DNA of 15,284 nucleotides, from contig SKQI01000227.1 in assembly GCA_007119095.1 (NCBI GenBank), forward strand, positions 1-15,284, written 5' to 3'. This DNA comes from Wenzhouxiangella sp. GTDB lineage: Bacteria; Pseudomonadota; Gammaproteobacteria; Xanthomonadales; Wenzhouxiangellaceae. Positions 1 to 8,698 of the stretch are shown here, in pieces. Positions within the stretch are counted from its first letter, which is position 1; each line of letters opens with the position of its first letter. The position numbers were made by a program, and so were the translations under genes. The notes below the pieces were generated by a model. The model searched no databases and had not been told where the DNA came from. It saw nothing but the letters and a program-made list of their open reading frames with translations.

Positions 1-240
1 CCCCAGTCAAACGTGATCGTGCCATCCATCGGAATCTCGATGAACAGGTCGCTGTTGCCACCTACACCATCGTCACCGCCGAGGATGAATACCTCAACCG
101 GCGGACCCGGTTCGACAGAGAGGCTACCGTTGACGCCGGCCGGGCTGTTCTCGAACGTCCAGTTGGACGGATCGAAATCACCGTCGAATCGGCCGCTGAA
201 CAGCGACAGTTCGTCGGTATCAATCGACCATGCCAGGCTG
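1..240 (-). repeat. Second copy of the NWTFENSPAGVNG module, cut by window edge
   Basis: This stretch aligns with 2161-2400 at a constant offset of 2160 bp (720 codons) over about 200 bp, with one 6-bp indel near position 200. Both copies encode DFD.SNWTFENSPAGVNGS, then GPPVEV, GGDDGVGG and SDLFIEIP.DGTI.FDW. It is an intragenic duplication in the protease tail; the rest of this copy lies outside the window. Confidence 0.85.
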
Positions 241-3200
241 CCGGCTCCGGCGGAGGCTACGTTTGCGATGTTGAGCACATCGGCGGCTACGTCACCTGCA
301 CCAACCGTGAAGCTGAACGATGCAGGAGAAATATCGGCTTCGGGATCCGGCGCTTCGTCTACGCCCTCGCCCGACAGGGTCACAGTTTCGGATTGACCGT
401 CGTTGACTTCAACCTCAACCGAACCAGTGTAGGGATCTTCATCACTCGGCGTAAAGGTGACTTCCACCAGGCAGCTGTCGCCGGGTTCCAGCAGTGTGCC
501 CAGGGCACAGTTACCGCCGGTGATCGCAAACTCACTATCACCTGACAGAAGCAGGGTGGAAAGCTCCAGATTCTGTCCGCCTGTCGGTGCATCGTTACTG
601 ACCGAGAAGCTCAGGGTTGCAGCATCACCCACTTCAACCGCACCAAACGACAAATCAGTGGGCGAAACACCAAGCTCGCCGGGGATGACGATATCGGTAA
701 CCGTCAAGGTCACTGGCAGCTCGATCAGCGGATTGGCTGAATCGTTACTGCTGATGCACAGCAGCGCTTCATAGACCCCTACAGCGAGTCCGGTGGAATC
801 CAGGGTCACATCGATCGTGCTGGTATCTCCGCCGGATGTGGTTCCGGAGATCGGATCCACGCTCAGCCAGCTGAGGGTCTCAGGTGCATCGCAGCCTTCC
901 GGCTCGGTCAGCAGTACAGGACGAACCATCAGAGAACGGTAGTCCCCGAAGCCACCTTGGATCGGATCCCAGGACTGAGAGTTGTTGGTCCAGTTGAAGC
1001 CACCGGCAAAGCCCACCGGACGGTCCGTGCCCTGGTCAGCAGCCACGAAGTAGTTCGGGTCGGCCGGGGTGAAGCGCACGCCTACGTAGATGCTGCCTGA
1101 ACCCACCTCAATATCCAGCGAGGTCAGGTCAATCGCGTTCCACAGCGGCGGGTAATCCGGCGGCACCGGCGGTGAGAGCTGATCCACATCGATCGTCACC
1201 GGCAGACTGCCGAGCTCGGCACCCGGCGTGCCGCCCGTCCCGCTATCATCGTAGACCACGATGTCGATGTCGAAGGTGGTCGAACCCGAGATCGTCAGGA
1301 AAGCCACACAGACGCCGGTCAGGAATGCCGGATAGTCTTCCGGTGTGTACCGATCAACAAAACGCGTCTCCGTGACGCCCGCGGCGGGGTTGCTCGAGTA
1401 GCCGTTCTCGACATTGCCGTCGTCTTGAATGATGATGCCGGGCTCACTTTCACAGTCCACCGCCATCAAACCGTTCGACGGCCGCGCCATCGTCAGGCTG
1501 GGCAGAGCCCCGCCGAGCAGCGACGCCATGTCCTGCAAATTTCCAGCGGGGATTGATTCACCACCGGAGAATGGCGGGAGCGTCCTGTGTCCCGCAGGCG
1601 CAAGCGCGGTATCAATGTCCCAAATCAGGTCGGCATCACCCACGTTGGTGATGTCCATCTCAAGGGTCGTGGCTGCATTTTCGCCCAACGAAGCGGAAAG
1701 GCTGGCTGGGTCAACGCTGATCGCCGGCGGGAGTTCACTGAGTACCTCCAGATTGACCGGAACAGCGACCAGCGGGTTGGCAGGATCATCCGTGGTGACA
1801 CACAGGGCTGCGCTGTAGTTGCCAGCGCTCAATCCGGTTGCATCGACAAGAACGTCAACCTCGCTGGACGATTCCCCTGACGTGGTACCGGATTCCGGAT
1901 CTGCACTCAGCCAGGGAACGGCAGAGAAGGTGTTGCAGGCAGCCGGGCTGAACTGGAAGTTGGTAACACCGAGTTCGCCGGGGCCGAACAGACCGTCGGT
2001 TGTATTGACCCGGAAAGCGAAGATATCGCCAGCGCTGACTTCGACCGTGGCCGAAGCGTTGAAGAACGGAACCTGCGAGTCATTGTTCGCCAAGACCGTA
2101 AAGGCACCGTTGATGGCGTAGCCGCCTGAGTCAAACGCGCCCGTATCAGTCGACTGATAACCCCAATCAAAGCTGATGGTGCCGTCGACCGGGATTTCGA
2201 TAAACAGGTCTGAGTCACCACCCACTCCGTCATCGCCGCCAACGATAATGACTTCTACGGGCGGCCCCGGGTTGGTTGAAAAACTGCCGTTGACACCAGC
2301 CGGACTGTTTTCGAAGGTCCAGTTGCTGACATCGAAGTCGCCGGTGAAACCACGCAAACCGGCGTTGGATTGAATTTCGTCGTAATCAATGGACCAGTTC
2401 AGATCACCGGCGCCGTCGTTGTTGATGGTCAGGGTGCCACTGGCACTGCCATCAAGGACCACCATCATTTCGATGGGATCAGTCGAGATGTTGCCCACTG
2501 GCGCTGGGTCCAGAGCGAAACTGGCATTGATGGAGCCGCCTTCGGTCACTTCGACATCAGTAATCGTGAGCGGATGAAAGCCCGTCAGGCTTGCAGTTAC
2601 ATCGTAAGTTCCTTCCGGCGCTTCCAGGGTGTAGGTCCCATCCGGCCCGGTGGTGGCAGAACGGGTAACCTGACCGACCGCCACGACCTGGGCTCCTTCA
2701 AGCGGAGCCGATGTATCCGAACGGGTGACCGTTCCTTCCACTTCGCCTTGCAGGCCGCACTCGGCCTGGGCGGCCGTTACCGCGGCAACGGCATTGATTT
2801 CGCCCCAACCGGTGGCGTGATTGGGCACATTGCCCGGACCTTCATCACCGTTGTTGGAAGCGTAGGGAATCGGGTTGGCCGTCTGCATCAGCAGCGTGCC
2901 AGTTGTCGCGTAGTCACCAATCAGGCAAGGTGCCGCATCCCACATCAGGGCCACGAGACCTGAAGCTGCCGGAGCCGACATGGAGGTTCCAGTCCAGGGT
3001 CCGCTTTGGTAAGCGGTATCCGACGAGTCGACGGCCGAATAAATGGACACGCCAGGCGCTGACATGTTCGGCTTGATGTTGCCGAAACCCATCGGGTCTG
3101 GAATGTTCGGGTCGGTGCCCGGATTGGGATTATCAGTCGGACCCCAGTTGGAGTGATTCGCGTACTGACCATTGCTGTTGCCAGTCGAGCCAACACCCAG

Positions 3201-4298
3201 CACATTGCCGTAGCGACCCGGGTTGCCTACCGTATTCAGGCCCGGGGGACTGCTATAACCACAGTTGCCGGCGTTGCCATTGGCAAAGACCGGGACAATA
3301 CCGGCGGCGATCCATGCGTCGACTGATCCCTGATACCAGGGATCGTAGAACTGCTGACATGAACCCCAGGAATTGTTGACCACATGCGGGCGCAGGCTGG
3401 GGTCTGGGTTGTTGCCGGCCAGATCGGTCGGTGCCGCCATAAACTGGGCACAACTGAGCAGGTTGGTGCCTGGGCATCCCGACGTGCAACCCAGACAGGA
3501 TATCCAGTCAGCATCCGGTGCGACGCCGATCTGGTTGGAACCGCCGTCATCACCAACCGCCGTTCCGGTAACGTGAGTTCCATGGGCACCGAAGGTCTGG
3601 GGAGTTGTGGATCCGCCTACGTCGAACCAGTTGTAGTTGTGATCAAAGCTTCCGCCGCCCAGGGTGCCGCGATACTGGTTAACCAGCGCCTGGTGGGTGT
3701 GACGGGTTCCGGAGTCGATGATTCCGACGACCAGGCCGGTGCCGGTGAACCCCATGGCCCAGACATCGGGCGCGCCGATCTGCACGATGCTGGAGATCGG
3801 TGCACGCTCAGCAGACGGCTCTTCATCTGGGGCTTCCACTGGATCGGGAATAAAGCCCATGGGTTCCAGAATCAGTGCCTCGATATCGTCGCGTTCCGCC
3901 AGCACATCCACCATGCCGAGCGTCGCAGATTCAACCGCGATGACATTGTCGACCCAGAATGAGCGATAGCTCGCACCCATCACCCTGAGCTCTGCAAGCA
4001 CGCCGCCCTGGCTGCGGCCGGCGACGGCACGCAGGCGGTTGTAGACGTACTCGCCCCGCGCATCCCAGTCCATATCAAATGCACGGCTCAGGTCAGCTCG
4101 CTGGCGCATGTAAATGAACAGGTTGGCATCGCCCCGCTCCATGATTCTGGCACGTAGCTCAGGGTCAACAAAGGGGCGCTCATCGCTGGCAGACGCAGCC
4201 TGGCCGGGGTCGGCACTTGCCGATACCGGCATGAATGCCAAGGCAAAAACTAAGCTCAGCCCGACCAGCAGGCTTGGGACGAGGTGTTTCGATCGCAT
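1..4298 (-). CDS. Secreted modular S8 (subtilisin-like) serine protease, 3' end outside window
   Basis: Open for 1432 codons from ATG 4296-4298 to the window edge with no stop, so C-terminally incomplete here. The start is preceded by GGGAGG with a short 4-nt gap. Residues 1-29 are a signal peptide (basic start, hydrophobic core, cleavage after A-S-A), so the protein is exported. A propeptide-like stretch follows to about 180. The S8 domain (about 185-500) shows the triad: Asp195 in IIDSG, His239 in HGTHVTG and Ser439 in GTSMSAP; Asn342 is a likely oxyanion residue. Then come a carboxypeptidase-regulatory-like domain (about 515-600), three 'IS..P...L.W.ID' strands (about 603, 859, 1318), two NWTFENSPAGVNG modules (about 646 and 1361), two WLS.DP.SGTTSG modules (about 794 and 1142) and an ASPM/Hydin-type 'choice-of-anchor D' module (about 1203-1311). 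An extracellular degradative role is inferred. A C-terminal sorting signal cannot be judged. Confidence 0.93.
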   Translation of the reverse strand, partial: MRSKHLVPSLLVGLSLVFALAFMPVSASADPGQAASASDERPFVDPELRARIMERGDANLFIYMRQRADLSRAFDMDWDARGEYVYNRLRAVAGRSQGGVLAELRVMGASYRSFWVDNVIAVESATLGMVDVLAERDDIEALILEPMGFIPDPVEAPDEEPSAERAPISSIVQIGAPDVWAMGFTGTGLVVGIIDSGTRHTHQALVNQYRGTLGGGSFDHNYNWFDVGGSTTPQTFGAHGTHVTGTAVGDDGGSNQIGVAPDADWISCLGCTSGCPGTNLLSCAQFMAAPTDLAGNNPDPSLRPHVVNNSWGSCQQFYDPWYQGSVDAWIAAGIVPVFANGNAGNCGYSSPPGLNTVGNPGRYGNVLGVGSTGNSNGQYANHSNWGPTDNPNPGTDPNIPDPMGFGNIKPNMSAPGVSIYSAVDSSDTAYQSGPWTGTSMSAPAASGLVALMWDAAPCLIGDYATTGTLLMQTANPIPYASNNGDEGPGNVPNHATGWGEINAVAAVTAAQAECGLQGEVEGTVTRSDTSAPLEGAQVVAVGQVTRSATTGPDGTYTLEAPEGTYDVTASLTGFHPLTITDVEVTEGGSINASFALDPAPVGNISTDPIEMMVVLDGSASGTLTINNDGAGDLNWSIDYDEIQSNAGLRGFTGDFDVSNWTFENSPAGVNGSFSTNPGPPVEVIIVGGDDGVGGDSDLFIEIPVDGTISFDWGYQSTDTGAFDSGGYAINGAFTVLANNDSQVPFFNASATVEVSAGDIFAFRVNTTDGLFGPGELGVTNFQFSPAACNTFSAVPWLSADPESGTTSGESSSEVDVLVDATGLSAGNYSAALCVTTDDPANPLVAVPVNLEVLSELPPAISVDPASLSASLGENAATTLEMDITNVGDADLIWDIDTALAPAGHRTLPPFSGGESIPAGNLQDMASLLGGALPSLTMARPSNGLMAVDCESEPGIIIQDDGNVENGYSSNPAAGVTETRFVDRYTPEDYPAFLTGVCVAFLTISGSTTFDIDIVVYDDSGTGGTPGAELGSLPVTIDVDQLSPPVPPDYPPLWNAIDLTSLDIEVGSGSIYVGVRFTPADPNYFVAADQGTDRPVGFAGGFNWTNNSQSWDPIQGGFGDYRSLMVRPVLLTEPEGCDAPETLSWLSVDPISGTTSGGDTSTIDVTLDSTGLAVGVYEALLCISSNDSANPLIELPVTLTVTDIVIPGELGVSPTDLSFGAVEVGDAATLSFSVSNDAPTGGQNLELSTLLLSGDSEFAITGGNCALGTLLEPGDSCLVEVTFTPSDEDPYTGSVEVEVNDGQSETVTLSGEGVDEAPDPEADISPASFSFTVGAGDVAADVLNIANVASAGAGSLAWSIDTDELSLFSGRFDGDFDPSNWTFENSPAGVNGSLSVEPGPPVEVFILGGDDGVGGNSDLFIEIPMDGTITFDW
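2161..2400 (-). repeat. First copy of the NWTFENSPAGVNG module
   Basis: Partner of the repeat at the window start. After the shared part this copy continues with a GYQSTDT strand and ends near 1930 with a 'GVTNFQFS' strand, giving a beta-sandwich-like module of about 145 residues. DNA and protein are both clearly similar between the copies, with scattered synonymous and conservative changes, so the duplication is not very recent. Confidence 0.85.
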
Positions 4299-4449
4299 GA
4301 ATCCTCCCACAGGATTTTTAACTGTTTTTTTGATCGCCATGCTCGGCGCAAGCTGACCCATTTTTGGGTTCAGCCAGTCGGCGTTGGGTCCCTGATTGGC
4401 GACCGCAGCCACAATGATGGGGCAATTCGGAGCACCCAACAGGGCCGGG

Positions 4450-4478
4450 ACTATCACATTCCGGAGACCAAAAGTCAA
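4450..4478 (-). promoter_or_regulatory. Candidate sigma-70 promoter of the S8 protease
   Basis: On the minus strand, TTGACT (4473-4478, 5 of 6 to the -35 consensus) and GATAGT (4450-4455, 4 of 6 to the -10 consensus) are separated by exactly 17 bp. The inferred transcript starts near 4443 and would carry a leader of about 145 nt before the protease ATG. Confidence 0.45.
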
Positions 4479-4548
4479 ATGAGGAAATCAGCAAGCAGCA
4501 TCAGTACCGATGCCTGGTGCATGCGGCCTGCAGCTGCGCCAGATCTAG

Positions 4549-4574
4549 AAACGCGGCTTGATTCTGCTGCGTTT
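4549..4574 (-). terminator. Weak stem-loop downstream of yadGH
   Basis: A 9-bp stem with one mismatch and an 8-nt loop lies about 100 nt after the yadH stop. On the minus strand it is followed only by CTAGATCT, without a real U-tract, so it is at best a weak or factor-assisted terminator. No better candidate was seen nearer the stop. Confidence 0.2.
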
Positions 4575-4674
4575 CCGGCAGGGTTAAGGCAGTAATTTTT
4601 CAGGATTCAGGCAGGAATTTTCGACACAGTTGCCGCTGCAGAAAGCCTGAAGTTGGCATTGCCAGAGCGATGTT

Positions 4675-5460
4675 TCAGCTTCTAAGTCCCACGCCTCGCT
4701 CAATCAGCGTCAGACAGATGAAGAAGAGCAGGGAGGCGAAGCCAAGGGTGATGGCATAGGCGATCCAGAGCGGGATATCGCTGACACCGAGCAGTCCGTA
4801 CCTGAAGGCATTGACCATGTAGACAATGGGATTGATCAACGCAATCTGCTGGGCGATCCCCGGCAGCAGGCTGACCGAAAAGAACACTCCGCCCAGATAG
4901 GTCAACGGCTGCAGGACGAAGGTAGGGATGATGGATATATCGTCGAACTTGCGGGCGTAGATAGCATTGATAAAGCCAGCCAGGGCGAACACAATCGACG
5001 TCAATAGCAGAATGCTGATCGTGACCAGCAAGTTGTGCATGTGAAAGCCGGCAAAGAACGCTGCGACCAGCCAGACCAGCAAGCCCACCGCCAACGCCCG
5101 GAACACGGCCCCGGATACATAGCCTGCCAGGATGATCCACGGCGGCAGCGGGCTGACCAGCAACTCCTCCACGTGCTTGCCGAACTTCGCGCCGAAAAAG
5201 GAGCTGGTGATGTTGCCGTAACTGTTGGTGATCACGCTGAGCATGATCAGACCCGGAACGATGAATTCCATGTAGGGCAGGCCGCCCATTTCGCCGACGC
5301 GGCGGCCGATGATGGCGCCGAAGATAACGAAATACAGGCTCATGGTGATCACCGGCGGGATCAGGGTCTGGGCCCAGATCCGCAAAATGCGGGTGATTTC
5401 CTTGATCAGGATGGTCTGGTAGCCAATCCAGTAACTCCGGGCCGAGACTTCGACACTCAT
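4675..5460 (-). CDS. yadH: ABC-2 type transporter permease YadH
   Basis: This 261-residue integral membrane protein is the permease partner of the ATPase encoded just upstream. It carries stretches I recognise from E. coli YadH: RIW.QTL.PPVITM, the EFIVPGLIM.SVITN region, SSFFGAKF, FDDIS..PTFVL.PLTYLGGVF, LNPIVYM-like INPIVYM and a C-terminal ERG.GLRS. About six hydrophobic segments are visible, as expected for an ABC-2 (DrrB/NodJ-like) permease. ATG 5458-5460 overlaps the yadG stop in an ATGA junction, so the two are very probably co-translated and form one inner-membrane complex. The substrate of YadGH is not established in the family; a drug, lipid or polysaccharide export role would be a guess. 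Confidence 0.93.
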   Translation of the reverse strand: MSVEVSARSYWIGYQTILIKEITRILRIWAQTLIPPVITMSLYFVIFGAIIGRRVGEMGGLPYMEFIVPGLIMLSVITNSYGNITSSFFGAKFGKHVEELLVSPLPPWIILAGYVSGAVFRALAVGLLVWLVAAFFAGFHMHNLLVTISILLLTSIVFALAGFINAIYARKFDDISIIPTFVLQPLTYLGGVFFSVSLLPGIAQQIALINPIVYMVNAFRYGLLGVSDIPLWIAYAITLGFASLLFFICLTLIERGVGLRS

Positions 5461-6383
5461 GCCGCACTCTCCTGATCGAGATGAACCATGCGCACGAACA
5501 GTTCTTCGAGACGATTGGCCTTGTTGCGCATAGAGACTACCTCCATGCCCTCTGCCTCCAACTGACTGAACAAGCGATTCAGGCTCCTGGATTTCGGAAT
5601 GCTGGCTTCCAGCGTGGTGGCGTCCCGCAGCACGACCTCGATGCCTTCAATGACCGGCGCCCGGCTGACCGGCGCGCGCAAGTCAAGGACAAAGGTCTCG
5701 ATGTCCAGTTTGCCCAGCAGGGTCTTGATGCTGGTGTTCTCGACAATCCGCCCCTGGTCGATGATGGCGATGTTGCGGCACAGGTTTTCCGCCTCTTCGA
5801 GGTAATGGGTGGTCAGGATGACCGTGGTCCCGGCGGTGTTGATCTCTTCGATGAATTTCCACATCGAGCGCCGGATCTCGATATCCACACCTGCCGTGGG
5901 TTCGTCGAGAATCAGCAGCCGCGGCTCATGCACCATGGCGCGGGCAATCAGCAGTCGTCGCTTCATGCCGCCGGACAATGTGCGCGACATGCCGAACGCC
6001 TTGTCCCACAAGCCCAGTTTGCCAAGGTAGTATTCTGCGCGTTCTCGAGCCACGTGCCGCGGCACGCCATAGTAGCCGGCCTGGTTGACGACAATATCGA
6101 AGGGTTTTTCAAACTGGTTGAAGTTGACTTCCTGTGGCACCAGACCAATCTGCGCCATCGCCTGAGACCTTTTTTTCTGCACGCTGATGCCGAAGACGCT
6201 GGTCTCGCCGGCGCTTGCGTTGACCAGCGAAGACACGATGCCGATCAGCGTTGATTTACCCGCTCCGTTGGGACCCAACAAGGCAAAAAAGTCGCCCTCC
6301 GCGACGCTCAGGTCGATACCCTTGAGCGCCTCGACACCGTTTTTGTAAGTTTTTCTGAGCTGACGAACTTCTAGTGCGTTCAT
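5457..6383 (-). CDS. yadG: ABC transporter ATP-binding protein YadG
   Basis: This 308-residue cytoplasmic ATPase energises YadH. Visible motifs are Walker A GPNGAGKST (37-45), Q-loop at VPQE (82-85), signature LSGGM (136-140), Walker B LLILDEP (156-162), the D-loop AGVD and the switch His193 in TTHYLEEAE. The tail includes SMRNKANRLEELFV, as in E. coli YadG. The start chosen is ATG 6381-6383 (MNALEV); an in-frame GTG 12 nt further upstream (6393-6395) is possible, and neither has a clear Shine-Dalgarno. The gene is divergent from the hydrolase operon, with about 90 bp between the chosen starts. Its stop overlaps the yadH ATG. Confidence 0.93.
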   Translation of the reverse strand: MNALEVRQLRKTYKNGVEALKGIDLSVAEGDFFALLGPNGAGKSTLIGIVSSLVNASAGETSVFGISVQKKRSQAMAQIGLVPQEVNFNQFEKPFDIVVNQAGYYGVPRHVARERAEYYLGKLGLWDKAFGMSRTLSGGMKRRLLIARAMVHEPRLLILDEPTAGVDIEIRRSMWKFIEEINTAGTTVILTTHYLEEAENLCRNIAIIDQGRIVENTSIKTLLGKLDIETFVLDLRAPVSRAPVIEGIEVVLRDATTLEASIPKSRSLNRLFSQLEAEGMEVVSMRNKANRLEELFVRMVHLDQESAA

Positions 6384-6473
6384 GACCGATGGCACATACT
6401 TTTATTGTTGAACTGCGTCATTATGGGGTGCGTCGGGTTTATGCAGGGCGAAACCGAATATCTAGGGACTTTC

Positions 6474-7961
6474 ATGCCGCAAATCAAATTCTGTTTCGGG
6501 ACCGGCTTGCAGGTCGGCCTGATCATCGCCGCATTTGCCAGCCTGCTGGCGCCCGGACACAGCTTCGCCGGCGGGCGCTACGCTGAGCTGAAAGCCTGCG
6601 AGCTGTCCGCAGCCGGCGGCCGCTTGAGCGTGCAGGCTCGCTGCGGCAGCTTCGAAGTGCCGGAGGACCCTGTCCGCCCCGAGGGCCGTCAGATCGAGTT
6701 AGCCTATGCGGTGCTGCCTGCTCGCGGCAGCCGAACCCGGCCGGACCCAGTGTTCTTCCTGGCCGGCGGGCCTGGTCAGTCCGCCCGCGAAGCAGCGCCC
6801 TTGATGCGCGCAGCCCTGCGTCACGTCAACCGCAATCGCGACCTGATCTTTCTTGACCAGCGCGGTACCGGCGGCTCGAATTCGCTGGACTGCGATTTCG
6901 ACTACATGAGCGACATGCTGGAGATGGATTTCCCGGCCATCAACCAACGCCTGCGCGAATGCAAGCAGGGTTGGGACGCGGACGTACGCCACTACACCAC
7001 CGAAATCGCCGCCCTCGACCTGGAAGCCATGCGCGAGCGCTACGGCTTCGAGCAGATCAACCTGGTCGGCGGCTCGTATGGTACTCGCATGGCCCAGGTC
7101 TATCTGCGCCGCTTCCCGGAGCGGGTGCGCGGCCTGGTCATCGACGGGGTCGTGCCCACCCGCCTGCGCCTGGGCGCCGAACACGGCATCAAGTTGGACC
7201 AGACGCTGTACCGGCTGTTCGATGCCTGCGCCGAAGATCGCGAATGTGCAGCCGCCTTCCCCGATCTGGAATCGGCTTTCGAGGTGCTGGTCAGCCACTA
7301 CAGCACCAACGGCCAAGCCCTGAGCGTCACTCATCCGCGCACCGGCCAGGCCGTGGATATCACCTTCAACCGCGACTTTCTGGCCAGCGGTCTGCGCTTT
7401 CTCGCCTACGCGCCACAGACCCAGATGATGATCCCCTACCTGATCCACGAGGCCGCAACCACCGGCGACCCCTCGCGCCTGGCCAGCCAATCGCTGATGG
7501 TGACCGAGCAAATGGGCGACATGATTGCCATCGGCCTGAATTTCGCCGTTGGTTGCGCCGAAGACTGGCCGAGCTGGCCGCGCGACCTTGACCAGTCGCA
7601 CACCCTGCTGGGCAACAGCATGCTCGAGTTCTACGATACGGTCTGCGACTGGTGGCCGCGCGGTGAGGTGCCGGAAGATTTCCACCAGCCTTTCGACCCC
7701 GGCACGCCGATGCTGATCCTGTCAGGCGAATTTGACCCCGTGACACCGCCTGAATACGGCGACGAAGCCGCCGCACAGTTTGCCAACAGCCGCCACCTGG
7801 TCGCGAGCGGTCAGGGACATATCGTATCGACCCAGGCGTGCATGAGTCGCATTGTCACCGAGTTCATCGACAACCTTGACCTGGACGCACTCGACACAGA
7901 CTGCATGGACAGCCTGGGGCCGGAACCTTTCTTCATCAACCTGCTGGGACCGTCACCATGA
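6474..7961 (+). CDS. Exported alpha/beta-hydrolase, TAP-like (S33-type) peptidase family
   Basis: This 495-residue protein has a likely signal peptide (MPQIKF, hydrophobic core about 10-26, cleavage after S-F-A near 32). The S33/tripeptidyl-aminopeptidase pattern is clear: oxyanion motif LAGGPG, LDQRGTGGS, nucleophile Ser201 in GGSYGT, acid Asp421 in LSGEFDPVTPP and His449 in GQGHIVS, plus a TAP-like C-terminal domain. ATG 6474 was chosen because AGGGA lies 5 nt upstream and the signal peptide begins there; the frame extends upstream to 6405 with implausible sequence. The last codons overlap the next gene (ATGA at 7958), tying it to the NatAB-like exporter. A periplasmic or cell-surface peptidase or esterase is inferred; the substrate is unknown. 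Confidence 0.9.
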   Translation: MPQIKFCFGTGLQVGLIIAAFASLLAPGHSFAGGRYAELKACELSAAGGRLSVQARCGSFEVPEDPVRPEGRQIELAYAVLPARGSRTRPDPVFFLAGGPGQSAREAAPLMRAALRHVNRNRDLIFLDQRGTGGSNSLDCDFDYMSDMLEMDFPAINQRLRECKQGWDADVRHYTTEIAALDLEAMRERYGFEQINLVGGSYGTRMAQVYLRRFPERVRGLVIDGVVPTRLRLGAEHGIKLDQTLYRLFDACAEDRECAAAFPDLESAFEVLVSHYSTNGQALSVTHPRTGQAVDITFNRDFLASGLRFLAYAPQTQMMIPYLIHEAATTGDPSRLASQSLMVTEQMGDMIAIGLNFAVGCAEDWPSWPRDLDQSHTLLGNSMLEFYDTVCDWWPRGEVPEDFHQPFDPGTPMLILSGEFDPVTPPEYGDEAAAQFANSRHLVASGQGHIVSTQACMSRIVTEFIDNLDLDALDTDCMDSLGPEPFFINLLGPSP

Positions 7962-8698
7962 TCGAAGCCAACGCCCTGCGCAAGACCTTCAACAAGGGCA
8001 AGGTCGTGGCCGTGGACGAGGTCAGCTTTTCAGCCCGCGACGGCCAGATCACCGGCCTGCTTGGCCCCAACGGCGCCGGCAAGACTACCACCTTGCGGAT
8101 GCTCTACACCTTGCTGAAGCCGGATTCGGGCGGTATCAAGGTTGACGGCATCGACCCGACCGCCGAACCGCTGAAGATCAAGCGCGCCCTGGGCGTGGTG
8201 CCGGACTCACGCGGCCTTTACGATCGTCTGACCGCGCGCGAAAACATTCGCTACTACGGACGCCTGCACGGCCTGGACCGGGCCACCATCGACCGACGCA
8301 TTGACGAATTCGTGCGCGTGCTCGACATGGCTGAGTTCATCGACCGCAAGACCGATGGCTTTTCCCAGGGCCAGCGGGTCAAGGTCGCCATCGCTCGGGC
8401 CCTGATCCACGACCCACGCACAGTGCTGCTCGACGAGCCCTCGAACGGCCTGGACGTGATGACCACCCGGGCCTTGCGGGAATTCCTGCGTCAGCTTAAA
8501 AGCCAGGGCCGCTGCGTGGTCCTGTCGACCCACATCATGCAGGAGGTAGCAGCACTCTGCGATCGCATTGTCATCATCGCCCACGGCCGGGTCGCAGCCG
8601 AAGGTACGGCCGATGAACTGCTCGCCCGCTCGGGCGAAAAAACCCTGGAGGATGCATTCGTGAAACTGATCGGCAGCGACGAGGGCCTGCTGGCATGA
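7958..8698 (+). CDS. natA: NatA-like ABC transporter ATP-binding protein
   Basis: This 246-residue ATPase has Walker A GPNGAGKTT (36-44), a signature written FSQGQ (135-139, the form typical of NatA and related ABC-2 ATPases rather than LSGGQ), Walker B VLLDEP with Asp159/Glu160, a NGLDV D-loop and the switch His192 in LSTHIMQEV. It acts in the cytoplasm with the permease encoded immediately downstream. ATG 7958 overlaps the hydrolase stop and its own TGA overlaps the ATG of the permease, so the three genes form a translationally coupled operon. NatAB in Bacillus extrudes sodium; whether that substrate applies here is not visible, and the coupled hydrolase argues for caution. Confidence 0.9.
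   Translation: MIEANALRKTFNKGKVVAVDEVSFSARDGQITGLLGPNGAGKTTTLRMLYTLLKPDSGGIKVDGIDPTAEPLKIKRALGVVPDSRGLYDRLTARENIRYYGRLHGLDRATIDRRIDEFVRVLDMAEFIDRKTDGFSQGQRVKVAIARALIHDPRTVLLDEPSNGLDVMTTRALREFLRQLKSQGRCVVLSTHIMQEVAALCDRIVIIAHGRVAAEGTADELLARSGEKTLEDAFVKLIGSDEGLLA

Larger units (their letters stand above)
4299..4674. other. 376-bp intergenic region between the protease and yadH
   Basis: No convincing gene is seen. A short plus-strand frame (4284-4595) has no ribosome site or recognisable content. The stretch holds the protease promoter candidate, a weak stem (aaacgcggc at 4549-4557 with gctgcgttt at 4566-4574, one mismatch) and a short direct repeat (ggcag-taatttttc near 4588 and ggcag-gaattttc near 4610). 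Confidence 0.6.

Noticed and set aside
4284..4595. 103-codon plus-strand frame in the gap upstream of the protease
   Set aside because: It starts inside the protease gene, has no ribosome site and crosses the inferred minus-strand promoter.
5481..6254. 257-codon plus-strand frame opposite yadG
   Set aside because: Antisense to the Walker A, signature and Walker B regions of yadG; the predicted product shows no recognisable family.
6699..7685. 328-codon open frame on the minus strand
   Set aside because: It lies opposite the catalytic part of the alpha/beta hydrolase, whose motifs are unmistakable; long antisense frames are expected in GC-rich coding DNA.
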